A stretch of DNA of 58,048 nt, taken from an uncultured Prevotella sp. (GTDB lineage Bacteria; Bacteroidota; Bacteroidia; Bacteroidales; Bacteroidaceae). The translations under genes and the position numbers were made by a program. Under the pieces are notes generated by a model, which worked only from the letters and a program-made list of their open reading frames with translations, did not search any database and was not told the origin of the DNA. Every line of letters begins with the position of its first letter. Positions within the stretch are counted from its first letter, which is position 1. The stretch spans positions 1-58,048 of the forward strand of contig USHW01000011.1 in NCBI GenBank assembly GCA_900554545.1, in the 5' to 3' direction. Shown here one piece after another: positions 17,798 to 26,690 of the stretch.

Positions 17798-19147
17798 TCA
17801 GAATTTAATTATTGAAATGGATTTGTCACGGTTGTAGTGAACAAACATAAGCATCTCGTTGCGGTATCCTCCGCCACGCACCTTGGCGAAGCGCAACGGT
17901 GTCTGTAGCGCGTCCTTATACTCAACCGAGCCGTTGAAAGCCTTTCCCTGCTTCAACATTCCTCCTATGAAAAACATGCCATGGTCATATCCTGTCATTG
18001 CGAAACGCGGCAGATAGTCCATCATGTCGCATCCGAATTCGGACTGATACCTGCGCTCGAAGGCTGAAACCCTGGCCGAATACGAGTTGTAATAGAAGTT
18101 TGTAGGGATGTATGTGTCGTACTGGCAGAAACGGTCAAGGTAATGGCTTGCGTACATAAGCCACTCAGTGTAGCCGAACAATGAAATCTTAAGTTCGGGA
18201 TGCGTGCCTTTAAGGACGTCAAGCATCTCGAGCACAGTGCCGAGTTCAGGCGAACGAGCCGTGTTCAGCACAACAATGTTAGGCTTTACCGCACTGAACG
18301 CCATGGCGAACGGGCCGCTGCCAGAACTGATATTGGTTATATTGCACGACACGCCTTTCTGTCCGAGACGCTTGCGCAGGCTCGACGTAAACACGCCCTT
18401 GTCGCTTGTCTTGTCGTTGCAGTCGATTACAACAACATTGTAATCCTTGAAACGATAGGCGAAATGGTCGGCCGCCATGCCGTAGAATGTCTCCGGCGAC
18501 TGGTACACCTGAAAGATGTTTGGGTTCTTGTCAACATCGTCACCTGTGATTGAGAACGGTATTACGAGCCTGATGCCATTGTCTTTTGAGAAGAATGACA
18601 GCGGCCCTGCCTGCTTGGAATAGAGCGGGCCGAAGATGATGTCGCACCGGCTGACGCCGTCTTTGACCAGCGTTCGGTAGATGTCAGCGTCAGAAGGGAC
18701 GTTCCACGCGCTTACGGCCACCGAGTGTCCCTGCCTCTTCAAGTCTTCACAGGCCATGAGCAATCCGCGGTAATACTCAACCATACGCCGCCCGTCGCCG
18801 TCCACATTATGGAGAGGCAGCAGCACACCTACCTTCAACGCTCCAGCCGGAGCTGCCACCGATGCCGACTTACCGGCAGCCTGTACGGCCTTGCCTGACG
18901 CCTCGGCCTTGGAATAAGGAATGAAGATATAGTCGCCTTTCTTGAGTTTGTAGCCCGGCACAGCCATGTCAGGGTTAGCCTTCACCAGCTCGTCAACTGT
19001 CAGCCCGTATTCACGCGCTATGCCGTAAATGGTCTCCTTTGACTCCACCTTGTGCATTTCGCGCCATTTGCCATCCTGCGCCGCACCCTGCATGCACACC
19101 AAAAACAGCGCGCAAAACAACAATATGTATCTTGAAAAATGTTTCAT
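17798..19147 (-). CDS. Secreted LysM plus periplasmic-binding-fold protein
   Basis: 449 residues: signal peptide (to ~23, QGAAQ), LysM peptidoglycan-binding domain (~30-77, HKVESKETIYGIAREYGLT), an Ala-rich linker, then a type I periplasmic-binding fold (~103-445; KVGVLLPLHNVDGDGRRMVEYYRGLL resembles branched-chain amino acid binding proteins). No ABC permease or ATPase is adjacent, so it is likely not a transport receptor but a peptidoglycan-anchored sensor or scaffold in the periplasm. This domain pair is recurrent in Bacteroidota. It has a full promoter at 19176-19206 and heads a unit with the downstream barrel protein gene. Confidence 0.8.
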   Translation of the reverse strand: MKHFSRYILLFCALFLVCMQGAAQDGKWREMHKVESKETIYGIAREYGLTVDELVKANPDMAVPGYKLKKGDYIFIPYSKAEASGKAVQAAGKSASVAAPAGALKVGVLLPLHNVDGDGRRMVEYYRGLLMACEDLKRQGHSVAVSAWNVPSDADIYRTLVKDGVSRCDIIFGPLYSKQAGPLSFFSKDNGIRLVIPFSITGDDVDKNPNIFQVYQSPETFYGMAADHFAYRFKDYNVVVIDCNDKTSDKGVFTSSLRKRLGQKGVSCNITNISSGSGPFAMAFSAVKPNIVVLNTARSPELGTVLEMLDVLKGTHPELKISLFGYTEWLMYASHYLDRFCQYDTYIPTNFYYNSYSARVSAFERRYQSEFGCDMMDYLPRFAMTGYDHGMFFIGGMLKQGKAFNGSVEYKDALQTPLRFAKVRGGGYRNEMLMFVHYNRDKSISIIKF

Positions 19148-19175
19148 GTAGCCAGATGTTTCACTTTACCGTCTG

Positions 19176-19206
19176 CAAAGATAATGCAAACCAAGTGAAA
19201 TGCAAA
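19176..19206 (-). promoter_or_regulatory. Promoter of the LysM/barrel operon
   Basis: Minus strand: TTTG at 19203-19206, 19-bp spacer, TATCTTTG at 19176-19183. Both elements match the consensus exactly. The start codon is 28 bp downstream. Confidence 0.75.
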
Positions 19207-19985
19207 ATAAAAACAAAGCGAAACAGATTTTTTATTTCTCATTTTCAGGGTGAAGCTTGTCTAATGAAAAGACAACGCAAAGTTCCTGCCAAACAAAAGA
19301 CAAACAATTTTCTTTTTGCCCGCCTCGACGTAAGGACCTGTCTGCGCCGGAGGAAATATAAATCTTACGCCCTTTCCACTCCATCAGCCTTCACATCCAA
19401 GACCTGCCACGGCGTTTCATTTTTCCACCTTTTCCGCGTTTTGCATTTACAAAATGTCAATCGGAAAATGTCCGCATCCGAAGCGAAAGCAGAATAACAC
19501 CGGACTTATATATTCCCCGTTTTACCACAAAAAGCGGCCGGACACCGTACAAAACACAGCCAATGGCGATGCAAAAGACGGCCTTTCGCACTGCAACAGG
19601 CCATCTTCCGCAACAGGAAAAGCCGCCGGAAAGCCTCTGTTTAACGGTTTTTCGTGCCATTTTACGCCGCTTTCACAAGTATCAATAGCCATTTCAACTG
19701 CACAAACCAGCCTCACGTAAGGCTAAAAAGCAGCATAACAGGCTGTTACGCATGCACACTGTTTTTCGACGTATTCCAGCCAAAGGCGCGTCAAATTAGA
19801 AAGAAGCCCATTACAGAGCGTCAACCAAAATCAAAAAGAAAGCATACGCCCTGCTTTCAGCTGCATTACGTCAAAAGCGCAGCGGCCGGCACTGTAAGCA
19901 ACAATACAGCTGCAACAACACACACGGCAACAGCCGCCCGAACAGCCACAAGCGGCACATTATTCATAATAATGGTGAAAAAATG
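19207..19985. other. Intergenic region without recognisable genes
   Basis: Between divergent genes. It contains repeat array C (19529-19616, listed separately), perhaps with two more decayed units up to ~19660. The rest has no convincing coding frame, tRNA or hairpin. The 3' part (19870-19960) is rich in CAACA/GCAACAGC words of unknown meaning. Confidence 0.4.
19529..19616. repeat. 22-bp double-palindrome repeat array C (4 units)
   Basis: Four units of exactly 22 bp: 19529-19550, 19551-19572, 19573-19594, 19595-19616. The third (AAAAGACGGCCTTTC + GCACTGC) is the closest to consensus; the first two are decayed but keep the 22-bp register. Confidence 0.7.
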
Positions 19986-20016
19986 GTTGGCAAGTCAACT
20001 TAAATGAGTAATTTTG
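19986..20016 (+). promoter_or_regulatory. Probable promoter of the T9SS-sorted protein gene
   Basis: TAATTTTG at 20009-20016 is an exact -7 match; GTTG at 19986-19989 (19-bp spacer) is a 3/4 match to -33. Start codon 21 bp downstream. Confidence 0.55.
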
Positions 20017-20037
20017 CAGAAATATTAATCATTCAAA

Positions 20038-20763
20038 ATGAGGACATCACTGACATTGGCACTGGCTGCCGCAACGGCACTGGCCGCCGCAACGGCGCAA
20101 GCCCAACAGTACGACGAACTGCCAACAATCAACCCCACGGCCACATACACTACGGACGACGGAGAGGAAGAGAGCGAGGACTACTCCGGCAACGCCCCAC
20201 TGGCAGGACGCTTCGAGGCCAACCCCGAAAACGTGGGCGACTATACGGCAAACTATGAGTGGCACTTCACAAAGGAAGGCGAAACCGAACCTTACCTCAT
20301 ACGTTACGAGCAGGACACGCAATACACATTCAACGAAGCCGGAACGCACAACATAGAGCTGTACGCCACATTCATAAACGGCAACGACACGGTTGCCTAC
20401 ACCCAGGAATACTGGGCCGACCGCGGGCCGCTGCGCGTAACCGTAAGCGAGAGCCGCCTGGAAATGCCCAACGCATTCTCGCCAAACGGCGACGGCATAA
20501 ACGACATATACAAGGCAAAATCCGACTACCAGTCAATCGTAGAGTTCCATGCCAGCATCTACAACCGCTGGGGAAAGAAGCTTTACGAGTGGAACGACCC
20601 GGCCGGCGGATGGGACGGCAAGTCTGGCGGAAAGGACGTTGCGCAGGGCGTTTACTTCGTATTGGTGAAAGCAAGGGGTGCCGACGGCAAGGAATACAAC
20701 ATTAAGCGCGACGTCAACCTGCTGCGCGGATATACCGAAGAGTCGGGCGGAATATCCAATTAA
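20038..20763 (+). CDS. Secreted protein with T9SS type B (CHU_C-like) sorting domain
   Basis: 241 residues: signal peptide (Ala-rich, cut near AQAQ at ~23), a PKD-like middle (~55-135, YEWHFTKEG ... GTHNIELYATFING) and a C-terminal gliding-motility-associated domain (~145-232). The latter has the type B T9SS blocks MPNAFSPNGDGIND, IYNRWGKKLYEW, GWDGK and QGVYFVLVKA. Such proteins cross the outer membrane through the type IX system and may stay at the surface. There is no room for a catalytic domain, so it is probably structural or adhesive. uvrA follows after 47 bp on the same strand, but functional linkage is unlikely. Confidence 0.85.
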   Translation: MRTSLTLALAAATALAAATAQAQQYDELPTINPTATYTTDDGEEESEDYSGNAPLAGRFEANPENVGDYTANYEWHFTKEGETEPYLIRYEQDTQYTFNEAGTHNIELYATFINGNDTVAYTQEYWADRGPLRVTVSESRLEMPNAFSPNGDGINDIYKAKSDYQSIVEFHASIYNRWGKKLYEWNDPAGGWDGKSGGKDVAQGVYFVLVKARGADGKEYNIKRDVNLLRGYTEESGGISN

Positions 20764-20810
20764 CACATACCTTTTTCATCCATTCCTCCATTTTTACTGA
20801 CACGCTGGCA

Positions 20811-23708
20811 ATGACAGGCAACATGACAGACAATACAGACAAGAACATTCAAAGCACACAAACTGAAGAAGAAACGGAAACAGGAAGTGCCGACAAAATA
20901 AACGTGTGGGGCGCAAGGGTACACAACTTGAAGAACATCGACGTGGAAATACCGCGCGGAAGCCTTACCGTAGTTACCGGACTCAGCGGTTCGGGAAAGT
21001 CGTCGTTGGCTTTCGACACAATCTACGCCGAGGGGCAGCGGCGCTATATAGAAACATTCTCTGCTTACGCGAGGAACTTCCTCGGCGGAATGGAGCGTCC
21101 CGACGTCGACAAAATCACAGGACTTAGCCCCGTAATCAGCATTGAGCAGAAAACCACAAACAAGAACCCGCGCTCAACCGTGGGCACAACCACCGAGATA
21201 TATGACTACCTGCGTCTGCTCTACGCACGTGCCGGAATAGCATACAGCTACGCCACGGGCGAGGAAATGGTGAAATACACCGAGGAAGACGTGCTCCACA
21301 TGATACACGAGCGGTACAGCGGACAACCCATATTCATACTCGCGCCGCTGGTGCGCAACCGCAAAGGACACTACCGCGAACTGTTCGAGAGCATGCGCCG
21401 CAAGGGCTACCTGTACATACGGGTTGACGGCGAGGTAAAGGAAATAACGCGCGGCATGAAGACTGACCGCTACAAGAACCATAACATTGAAGTGGTTATA
21501 GACAAGCTGCGCGTACAGGACAAGGACGACGAACGCCTGAAACGCAGCGTTGCCGAAGCCATGAGGCAAGGCGACGGCCTGCTGATGATTATGGAAAAGG
21601 ACTCAGGCGAAGCCAAGTATTACAGCAAACGCCTGATGTGTCCAACAACTGGAATATCTTACGGCGACCCCGCTCCAAACAAGTTTTCGTTCAACTCGCC
21701 TGAAGGTGCGTGTCCTCGTTGCAAGGGACTCGGCTACGTCAATCAGATAGACCTTGGCAAGGTAATGCCCGACACGTCGCTCTCCATCCGCAAGGGAGCC
21801 ATAGTCCCCTTGGGAAAATACAAGAACCAGATGATATTCTGGCAGATTGAAGCCATACTTGAAAAGTACGGACTTACCCTTGACACGCCGGCAAACGAAA
21901 TCCCCGAAGAGGCCATGAACGAGATACTCTACGGCTCGATGGACAACGTCCGCATACGCAAGGAACTTGTACACACGTCGAGTGACTACTTCGTAGAGTT
22001 CGACGGCATAGTGAAATACCTGCAGAACGTCATCGAGAACGACGACAGCGCAAGCGGCCAGAAATGGGCAGACCAGTTCCAAAGCGTGTGCCGTTGTCCT
22101 GAATGCAACGGCCAGCGGCTCAACCGGGAGTCACTATCCTACCGCATCTGGGACAAGAACATATCCGAGGTTGCGGATATGGACATTGCCGAACTGAAGT
22201 CTTGGCTGACCGAAGCACAGACACATCTCACCGAAAGGCAGCGCCGGATAGCCGACGAGATAATAAAGGAGATTATCACGCGCATCGACTTCATGCTTGA
22301 AGTCGGCCTTGACTACCTCTCCTTAAACCGACAATCGGCGACACTGTCGGGAGGCGAAAGCCAACGCATCCGCCTCGCCACGCAAATAGGTTCGCAACTG
22401 GTCAACGTGCTGTACATCCTCGACGAGCCGAGCATAGGTCTGCACCAGCGCGACAATGACAGGCTAATCAAGTCGTTGAAGGAACTTCGCGACATCGGCA
22501 ACACCGTAATCGTGGTGGAGCATGACAAAGACATGATGCTCAATGCCGACTATATCGTTGACATAGGGCCAAAGGCCGGTCGCAAGGGTGGTGAAGTAGT
22601 GTTCCAGGGAACGCCGCAAGAGATGCTCAAAACCCACACAATGACCGCGCAATACCTCAACGGCGAAATGAAAATAGAAGTGCCTGAAGAACGGCGCAAG
22701 GGCAACGGGCACAGCATAATACTGCACGGAGCATCAGGCAACAATCTGAAACACATCGACGTGGAGTTCCCTCTCGGCAAGCTGATTGTAGTGACTGGAG
22801 TAAGCGGTTCGGGCAAATCCACATTGATAAACGAGACCCTCCAGCCCATATTGAGCCAGCATTTCTACCGTTCTTTGAAAGAACCTATGCCATACGACTC
22901 GATTGAAGGACTGGAATATATAGACAAGGTAGTCAACGTTGACCAAAGTCCGCTCGGACGCACGCCGCGTTCCAACCCGGCGACTTACACGGGAGTGTTC
23001 AGCGACATACGCTCGCTGTTCGTCAATCTGCCCGAAGCCAAGATACGCGGTTACAAGCCGGGGCGTTTCTCTTTCAATGTGAAGGGCGGCCGGTGCGAGA
23101 CGTGCGGAGGCAACGGATACAAGACGATAGAGATGCGTTTCTTGCCGGACATCATGGTACCGTGCGAGGAATGCCACGGCAAACGTTACAACCGTGAGAC
23201 ATTGGAAGTGCGTTACAAGGGTAAGAGCATCGCCGATGTGCTTGACATGACTATAAACCAGGCCGTTGAGTTCTTTGAAAACGTGCCTGACATACTGCGC
23301 AAGATAAAGACGATACAGGATGTAGGACTTGGCTATATCAAGCTCGGCCAGCCTTCGACAACGCTTAGCGGCGGAGAAAGCCAGCGCGTAAAACTTGCTA
23401 CGGAACTAAGCAAGCGCGACACGGGAAAGACAATGTACATACTCGACGAGCCGACAACAGGTCTGCACTTCGAAGACATACGCATCCTTATGAACGTTTT
23501 GCAGAAACTTGTTGACCGCGGCAATACGGTAATAATAATAGAACACAACCTTGACGTGATAAAACTTGCAGACCATATAATCGACATGGGACCTGAAGGC
23601 GGACGCGGCGGAGGACTCGTCTTGTCAACAGGAACGCCTGAAGAGGTTGCAATGAGCGACAAAGGTTTTACCCCGGTGTTTTTGAAAAAAGAACTGGAAC
23701 TTGAATGA
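20811..23708 (+). CDS. uvrA: Excinuclease ABC subunit A
   Basis: Damage-recognition ATPase of nucleotide excision repair; acts as a dimer with UvrB. The 965 residues contain two ABC ATPase modules: Walker A GLSGSGKSS at 57-65 and GVSGSGKST at 663-671, with ABC signatures LSGGESQRIRLA and LSGGESQRVKLA. The zinc modules are visible as CPRCKGLG and as CETCGGNGY...CEECHGKRYN. The N-terminal ~28 residues (Thr/Glu-rich) precede the conserved core; a second ATG at codon 5 could also be used. Length is standard for canonical UvrA. It is convergent with the pantothenate kinase gene. Confidence 0.95.
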   Translation: MTGNMTDNTDKNIQSTQTEEETETGSADKINVWGARVHNLKNIDVEIPRGSLTVVTGLSGSGKSSLAFDTIYAEGQRRYIETFSAYARNFLGGMERPDVDKITGLSPVISIEQKTTNKNPRSTVGTTTEIYDYLRLLYARAGIAYSYATGEEMVKYTEEDVLHMIHERYSGQPIFILAPLVRNRKGHYRELFESMRRKGYLYIRVDGEVKEITRGMKTDRYKNHNIEVVIDKLRVQDKDDERLKRSVAEAMRQGDGLLMIMEKDSGEAKYYSKRLMCPTTGISYGDPAPNKFSFNSPEGACPRCKGLGYVNQIDLGKVMPDTSLSIRKGAIVPLGKYKNQMIFWQIEAILEKYGLTLDTPANEIPEEAMNEILYGSMDNVRIRKELVHTSSDYFVEFDGIVKYLQNVIENDDSASGQKWADQFQSVCRCPECNGQRLNRESLSYRIWDKNISEVADMDIAELKSWLTEAQTHLTERQRRIADEIIKEIITRIDFMLEVGLDYLSLNRQSATLSGGESQRIRLATQIGSQLVNVLYILDEPSIGLHQRDNDRLIKSLKELRDIGNTVIVVEHDKDMMLNADYIVDIGPKAGRKGGEVVFQGTPQEMLKTHTMTAQYLNGEMKIEVPEERRKGNGHSIILHGASGNNLKHIDVEFPLGKLIVVTGVSGSGKSTLINETLQPILSQHFYRSLKEPMPYDSIEGLEYIDKVVNVDQSPLGRTPRSNPATYTGVFSDIRSLFVNLPEAKIRGYKPGRFSFNVKGGRCETCGGNGYKTIEMRFLPDIMVPCEECHGKRYNRETLEVRYKGKSIADVLDMTINQAVEFFENVPDILRKIKTIQDVGLGYIKLGQPSTTLSGGESQRVKLATELSKRDTGKTMYILDEPTTGLHFEDIRILMNVLQKLVDRGNTVIIIEHNLDVIKLADHIIDMGPEGGRGGGLVLSTGTPEEVAMSDKGFTPVFLKKELELE

Positions 23709-23787
23709 GAAACCGGAAGGCAATGCTTCTTAATTTACTCTTTCAAGTTCCACAAGTTTGAATTTACATCATATCGTCGGACGCAAG

Positions 23788-24630
23788 CTACAATGCTTCC
23801 GTCTCAAACCTTTCGTCAAAATAGCAAAGCGCGGCGCCTATTGCGGTACAAAATTCGGAATATTCAGGTATGATGAGCTTTACACCATAAAGTTTCTCTA
23901 TCGGCGGAAATACCATACGGCACTGCGGAAGCAACGTAAGGTTGCCTATCATGACGTATTCACGTATGCTGCTTCCTATCGATGCAAGCACCGCCGACTG
24001 GCCTACTGACTGTAATACGGTCCAAATCAATCCTATTGCTATGTCTTCACGCGAGGCATCGCTCTTGGCATTGCCAAACAATGAGGCCACTGCTGACATG
24101 GGCAAACCCGGCAACGGACGTGCGCTGATGTCACCTATACGCAGGTTGATTTTTGACACATTGCCCTGTATTGCCATTTCCGAGACAGTACGAATGTCAT
24201 CCGTCTTAAGCAACAAGCGTGACAGGCCCTGAAGCGTTCCGCCGCCTATGCCTATGCCTCCGATGTGCTCAATCCTGTCACCTTCACATTTAATAAGCGA
24301 TGTTCCCGTACCCATGCTGACAACGATGATGTGGTCTTTGCCTGAAACATGGCACGCTCCAAGCCCGTCGGCAATAAACTCTCCGGCCTTGTCAGTAGGC
24401 AATCCGTACACAGGTTTGTCGATGTAAGCCGAACCGACACCGGTCAACATTACGTGCTCAACGTCAGACAAAAGGATTTTGTTGTCATACAGATATTTGC
24501 CAAAAGCTCCGTATAGAGACGTTATCGGGTCGGTAGCCTTTATGCGCATCGGTGAAACCACCCTTCCGTCGGATATTCCGACAATCTTCGTCGTGCTGAT
24601 GCCGACATCAATGCCTATGACAATTCCCAT
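23788..24630 (-). CDS. coaW: Type II pantothenate kinase
   Basis: Phosphorylates pantothenate, the first step of coenzyme A synthesis. 280 residues of the actin-like ATPase fold: phosphate loop 1 GIDVGISTTKIVG at the N-terminus, MGTGTSLIKCEG in the middle and IGNLTLLPQ near the C-terminus, as in eukaryotic-type (type II) kinases. The ATG at 24630 is chosen over an in-frame ATG 21 codons upstream because the fold starts directly there and a -7 element (24663-24670) overlaps the longer reading frame. Type II enzymes are usually not strongly inhibited by CoA; that is family knowledge, not seen here. Confidence 0.85.
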   Translation of the reverse strand: MGIVIGIDVGISTTKIVGISDGRVVSPMRIKATDPITSLYGAFGKYLYDNKILLSDVEHVMLTGVGSAYIDKPVYGLPTDKAGEFIADGLGACHVSGKDHIIVVSMGTGTSLIKCEGDRIEHIGGIGIGGGTLQGLSRLLLKTDDIRTVSEMAIQGNVSKINLRIGDISARPLPGLPMSAVASLFGNAKSDASREDIAIGLIWTVLQSVGQSAVLASIGSSIREYVMIGNLTLLPQCRMVFPPIEKLYGVKLIIPEYSEFCTAIGAALCYFDERFETEAL

Positions 24631-24662
24631 ATAAAATTCTATTCTTTTGTTATGAACGCCTG

Positions 24663-24670
24663 CAAAGGTA
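24663..24670 (-). promoter_or_regulatory. -7 element of the pantothenate kinase gene
   Basis: Minus-strand TACCTTTG, exact TAnnTTTG match, 32 bp before the chosen start. A TTTG lies at 24685-24688 with a short 14-bp spacer. Confidence 0.5.
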
Positions 24671-24725
24671 GGCATTATTATCGACAAACACAAGCTCTAA
24701 GATGACTTTCCGCTGTATGTACGGA

Positions 24726-24765
24726 AAAAGCCGCAAGTCACCATAAAACTGGACTTGCGGCCTTT
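24726..24765 (-). terminator. Intrinsic terminator of infC-rpmI-rplT
   Basis: CCGCAAGTC (24731-24739) pairs with GACTTGCGG (24752-24760), extended by a G-C pair; on the minus strand five T follow. It lies 25 bp past the rplT stop. Confidence 0.85.
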
Positions 24766-24789
24766 TATAGCTATAAAACTTATTGTATT

Positions 24790-25137
24790 TTAGTTTTTAA
24801 CCTTCTCTACAATAGCCTTGAACGCCTCGGGATTGTTCACTGCGAGGTCTGCAAGAACCTTGCGGTTAATCTCGATGCCGGCCTTGTGGAGTGAGCCCAT
24901 CAATGTAGAGTATGTCATGTTCTCCAGACGTGCGGCAGCATTGATACGCTGTATCCACAATGCGCGGAAAGTACGCTTCTTGTTACGACGGTCGCGGTAT
25001 GCATACGTCAAACCCTTCTCCCAAGTGTTCTTCGCTACCGTCCAGACATTCTTCCTTGCTCCGAAATATCCACGGGTAAGTTTAAGAATTCTCTTCCTCC
25101 TTGCTCTTGAAGCAACGTGATTTACTGATCTTGGCAT
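24790..25137 (-). CDS. rplT: Large ribosomal subunit protein bL20
   Basis: 115-residue basic protein that binds 23S rRNA early in 50S assembly. The N-terminal MPRSVNHVASRARRKRILK helix and the YAYRDRRNKKRTFRALWIQRIN block are diagnostic. Third gene of infC-rpmI-rplT, 32 bp after rpmI, and followed by a strong terminator. In other bacteria L20 represses this operon; no such leader structure was identified here. Confidence 0.97.
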   Translation of the reverse strand: MPRSVNHVASRARRKRILKLTRGYFGARKNVWTVAKNTWEKGLTYAYRDRRNKKRTFRALWIQRINAAARLENMTYSTLMGSLHKAGIEINRKVLADLAVNNPEAFKAIVEKVKN

Positions 25138-25169
25138 AATTTTTTCCCTTTAATTTTGTTAGACATAGA

Positions 25170-25367
25170 TTAACGGAGACGGAGCAAGTCTCTCACCTGC
25201 TTCAGGTTGTCATGGTCTACCAATGTAGAACCAAGCAAGTTACGCTTTTGTTTCTTTGTTTTCTTAGTCAGGATGTGACTGTGGTAAGCGTGATGTCTCT
25301 TAATCTTACCTGTGCCGGTGAAGCTAAATCTCTTCTTCGCACCGGAATTTGTCTTTTGCTTTGGCAT
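25170..25367 (-). CDS. rpmI: Large ribosomal subunit protein bL35
   Basis: 65-residue basic protein of the 50S subunit. MPKQKTNSGAKKRFSFTGTG and the KKTKKQKRNL stretch are typical. It sits between infC (81 bp gap) and rplT (32 bp gap), the conserved order. Confidence 0.96.
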   Translation of the reverse strand: MPKQKTNSGAKKRFSFTGTGKIKRHHAYHSHILTKKTKKQKRNLLGSTLVDHDNLKQVRDLLRLR

Positions 25368-25448
25368 TTTTTTAATTTTTAATTATTGTTATTTACAGTT
25401 GTGGCAACGTATATACCAGGACGTTACGCACATTTATCTCTTTGTTTT

Positions 25449-26150
25449 TTATTCGGCTTCGTTGCCTTCATTGAGTTTCTTCAACGCGTCAGCACCATTC
25501 TTGGCATTGGCGAACAGGCCACCACTTGCAGGAACAGCGTCGTCAGCCTTGGTCTCTACCTGTCCTGTCAAAGCCTTGGCTTCGGCCTCACGGCGCTCCC
25601 TGTCCATCTTCTGCTGGCTCTTCTTTGCCACGCCAGCCTTTTTCGGACTTAGGTACAGAAACATCTTCTTGCCTTCAAGGGCAGGCATCTGTTCCACCTT
25701 TCCATATTCTTCAAGGTCGTTGGCGAAACGCAGCAAAAGCACTTCTCCCTGCTCTTTGAACAGGATTGAGCGGCCGCGGAAGAACACGAAAGCGCGTACC
25801 TTGTTGCCTTCCTCAAGAAATTCCTTGGCATGCTTTAGCTTGAAGTTGTAGTCGTGGTCGTCCGTCTGAGGCCCGAACCTGATTTCCTTTACTTCCTGCT
25901 TTACCTGCTTCGCCTTCAGCTCCTTTGCACGCTTTTTCTGTTGATACAGGAACTTGCTGTAGTCAATGAGACGACAAACCGGCGGTTGTGCATTCGGCGA
26001 AATCTCCACGAGGTCAACGCCTTGGCTGCGTGCCATATCCAATGCCTGACGTGTTGGTACTACTGTAGAACCGTTATCGCTTACGATGCGGACTTCTTTT
26101 ACGCGAATCTGCTCATTCACGCGGTAAAAATTCTTTTTGTCGTTCTTCAT
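25449..26150 (-). CDS. infC: Translation initiation factor IF-3 with C-terminal extension
   Basis: Binds the 30S subunit and checks start codon/initiator tRNA pairing. The N-domain (VNEQIRVKEVRIVSDNG) and C-domain (EIRFGPQTDDHDYNFKLKHAKEFLEEG) are standard up to ~residue 175. A further ~55 residues, rich in Lys/Glu/Ala, extend beyond the usual end; such tails occur in Bacteroidota. ATG at 26150 is taken rather than a TTG one codon earlier. Its promoter is at 26187-26217. The usual upstream neighbour thrS is 1.5 kb away, separated by an inserted gene on the other strand. Confidence 0.96.
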   Translation of the reverse strand: MKNDKKNFYRVNEQIRVKEVRIVSDNGSTVVPTRQALDMARSQGVDLVEISPNAQPPVCRLIDYSKFLYQQKKRAKELKAKQVKQEVKEIRFGPQTDDHDYNFKLKHAKEFLEEGNKVRAFVFFRGRSILFKEQGEVLLLRFANDLEEYGKVEQMPALEGKKMFLYLSPKKAGVAKKSQQKMDRERREAEAKALTGQVETKADDAVPASGGLFANAKNGADALKKLNEGNEAE

Positions 26151-26186
26151 CAACTATTTTTACGGATGTTTTATGAAAATCGGTTG

Positions 26187-26217
26187 CAAAGTTACTACAA
26201 ATCAACCAATTAACAAA
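26187..26217 (-). promoter_or_regulatory. Promoter of infC-rpmI-rplT
   Basis: Minus strand: TTTG 26214-26217, 19-bp spacer, TAACTTTG 26187-26194; exact matches. infC starts 36 bp downstream, so the leader is short. Confidence 0.75.
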
Positions 26218-26324
26218 GTTTTTCCAACTTTTTTTTATTCTTCATCAATATAAGATATTTGCAATGAACAGTAAAATACTAAAAAGCATCGGCAACTCAT
26301 ACAAACGGACTGTTCATGATTTGC

Positions 26325-26412
26325 AATACATGGCCTTTTACAACACAAAAGATGGCCTTTTGCTTTACAAAAGGCCATCAAATGCAAATTAAAATGCGGT
26401 CTTTTATATCTG
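26325..26412. repeat. 22-bp double-palindrome repeat array D (4 units)
   Basis: Four units of exactly 22 bp: 26325-26346, 26347-26368, 26369-26390, 26391-26412. Units two and three contain AAAAGATGGCCTTTT and AAAAGGCCATC cores. The array abuts the stop codon of a minus-strand T9SS-tail remnant (26413). Confidence 0.85.
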
Positions 26413-26535
26413 TCAGCGTATCAAGACTTTAGCCGGTTTATCATCCGTATTAACAACATATACGTCCGACGACAGCCCCTTCTCGAATGTTCTACCCATA
26501 AGTTGTACCGGATAAAGTTTTTCATTTATTGAATA
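26413..26535 (-). pseudogene. Remnant of a T9SS type A C-terminal sorting domain
   Basis: A minus-strand frame of about 40 codons, open between stops, ends at TGA 26413-26415. Its end reads LMGRTFEKGLSSDVYVVN followed by KPAKVLIR. This matches the pattern of type A (Secretion_tail) sorting domains: 'dLmGR', '...GvYvVn', '...KvlIr'. No upstream domain or start codon is present, so this is the decayed 3' end of a larger secreted protein gene. Its 5' part is missing and the region is AT-rich. Confidence 0.5.
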
Positions 26536-26591
26536 CTAATATATGCAACATTTTAATTCGTATTGTATTTGTCTTATTTATTAACAAAAAA

Positions 26592-26623
26592 CTTGTTGAA
26601 ACCAAAAACTTTTATTAAGTTTG
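26592..26623 (+). promoter_or_regulatory. Probable promoter of the UDG-fold protein gene
   Basis: TAAGTTTG at 26616-26623 (exact) with CTTG at 26592-26595 (3/4) and a 20-bp spacer. Start codon 67 bp downstream. Confidence 0.5.
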
Positions 26624-26690
26624 CCAATGACAAGTGGAATTATAGCATCCATCATTTTACCAAATTCATCTTTTATTAATAGAACTGTAT

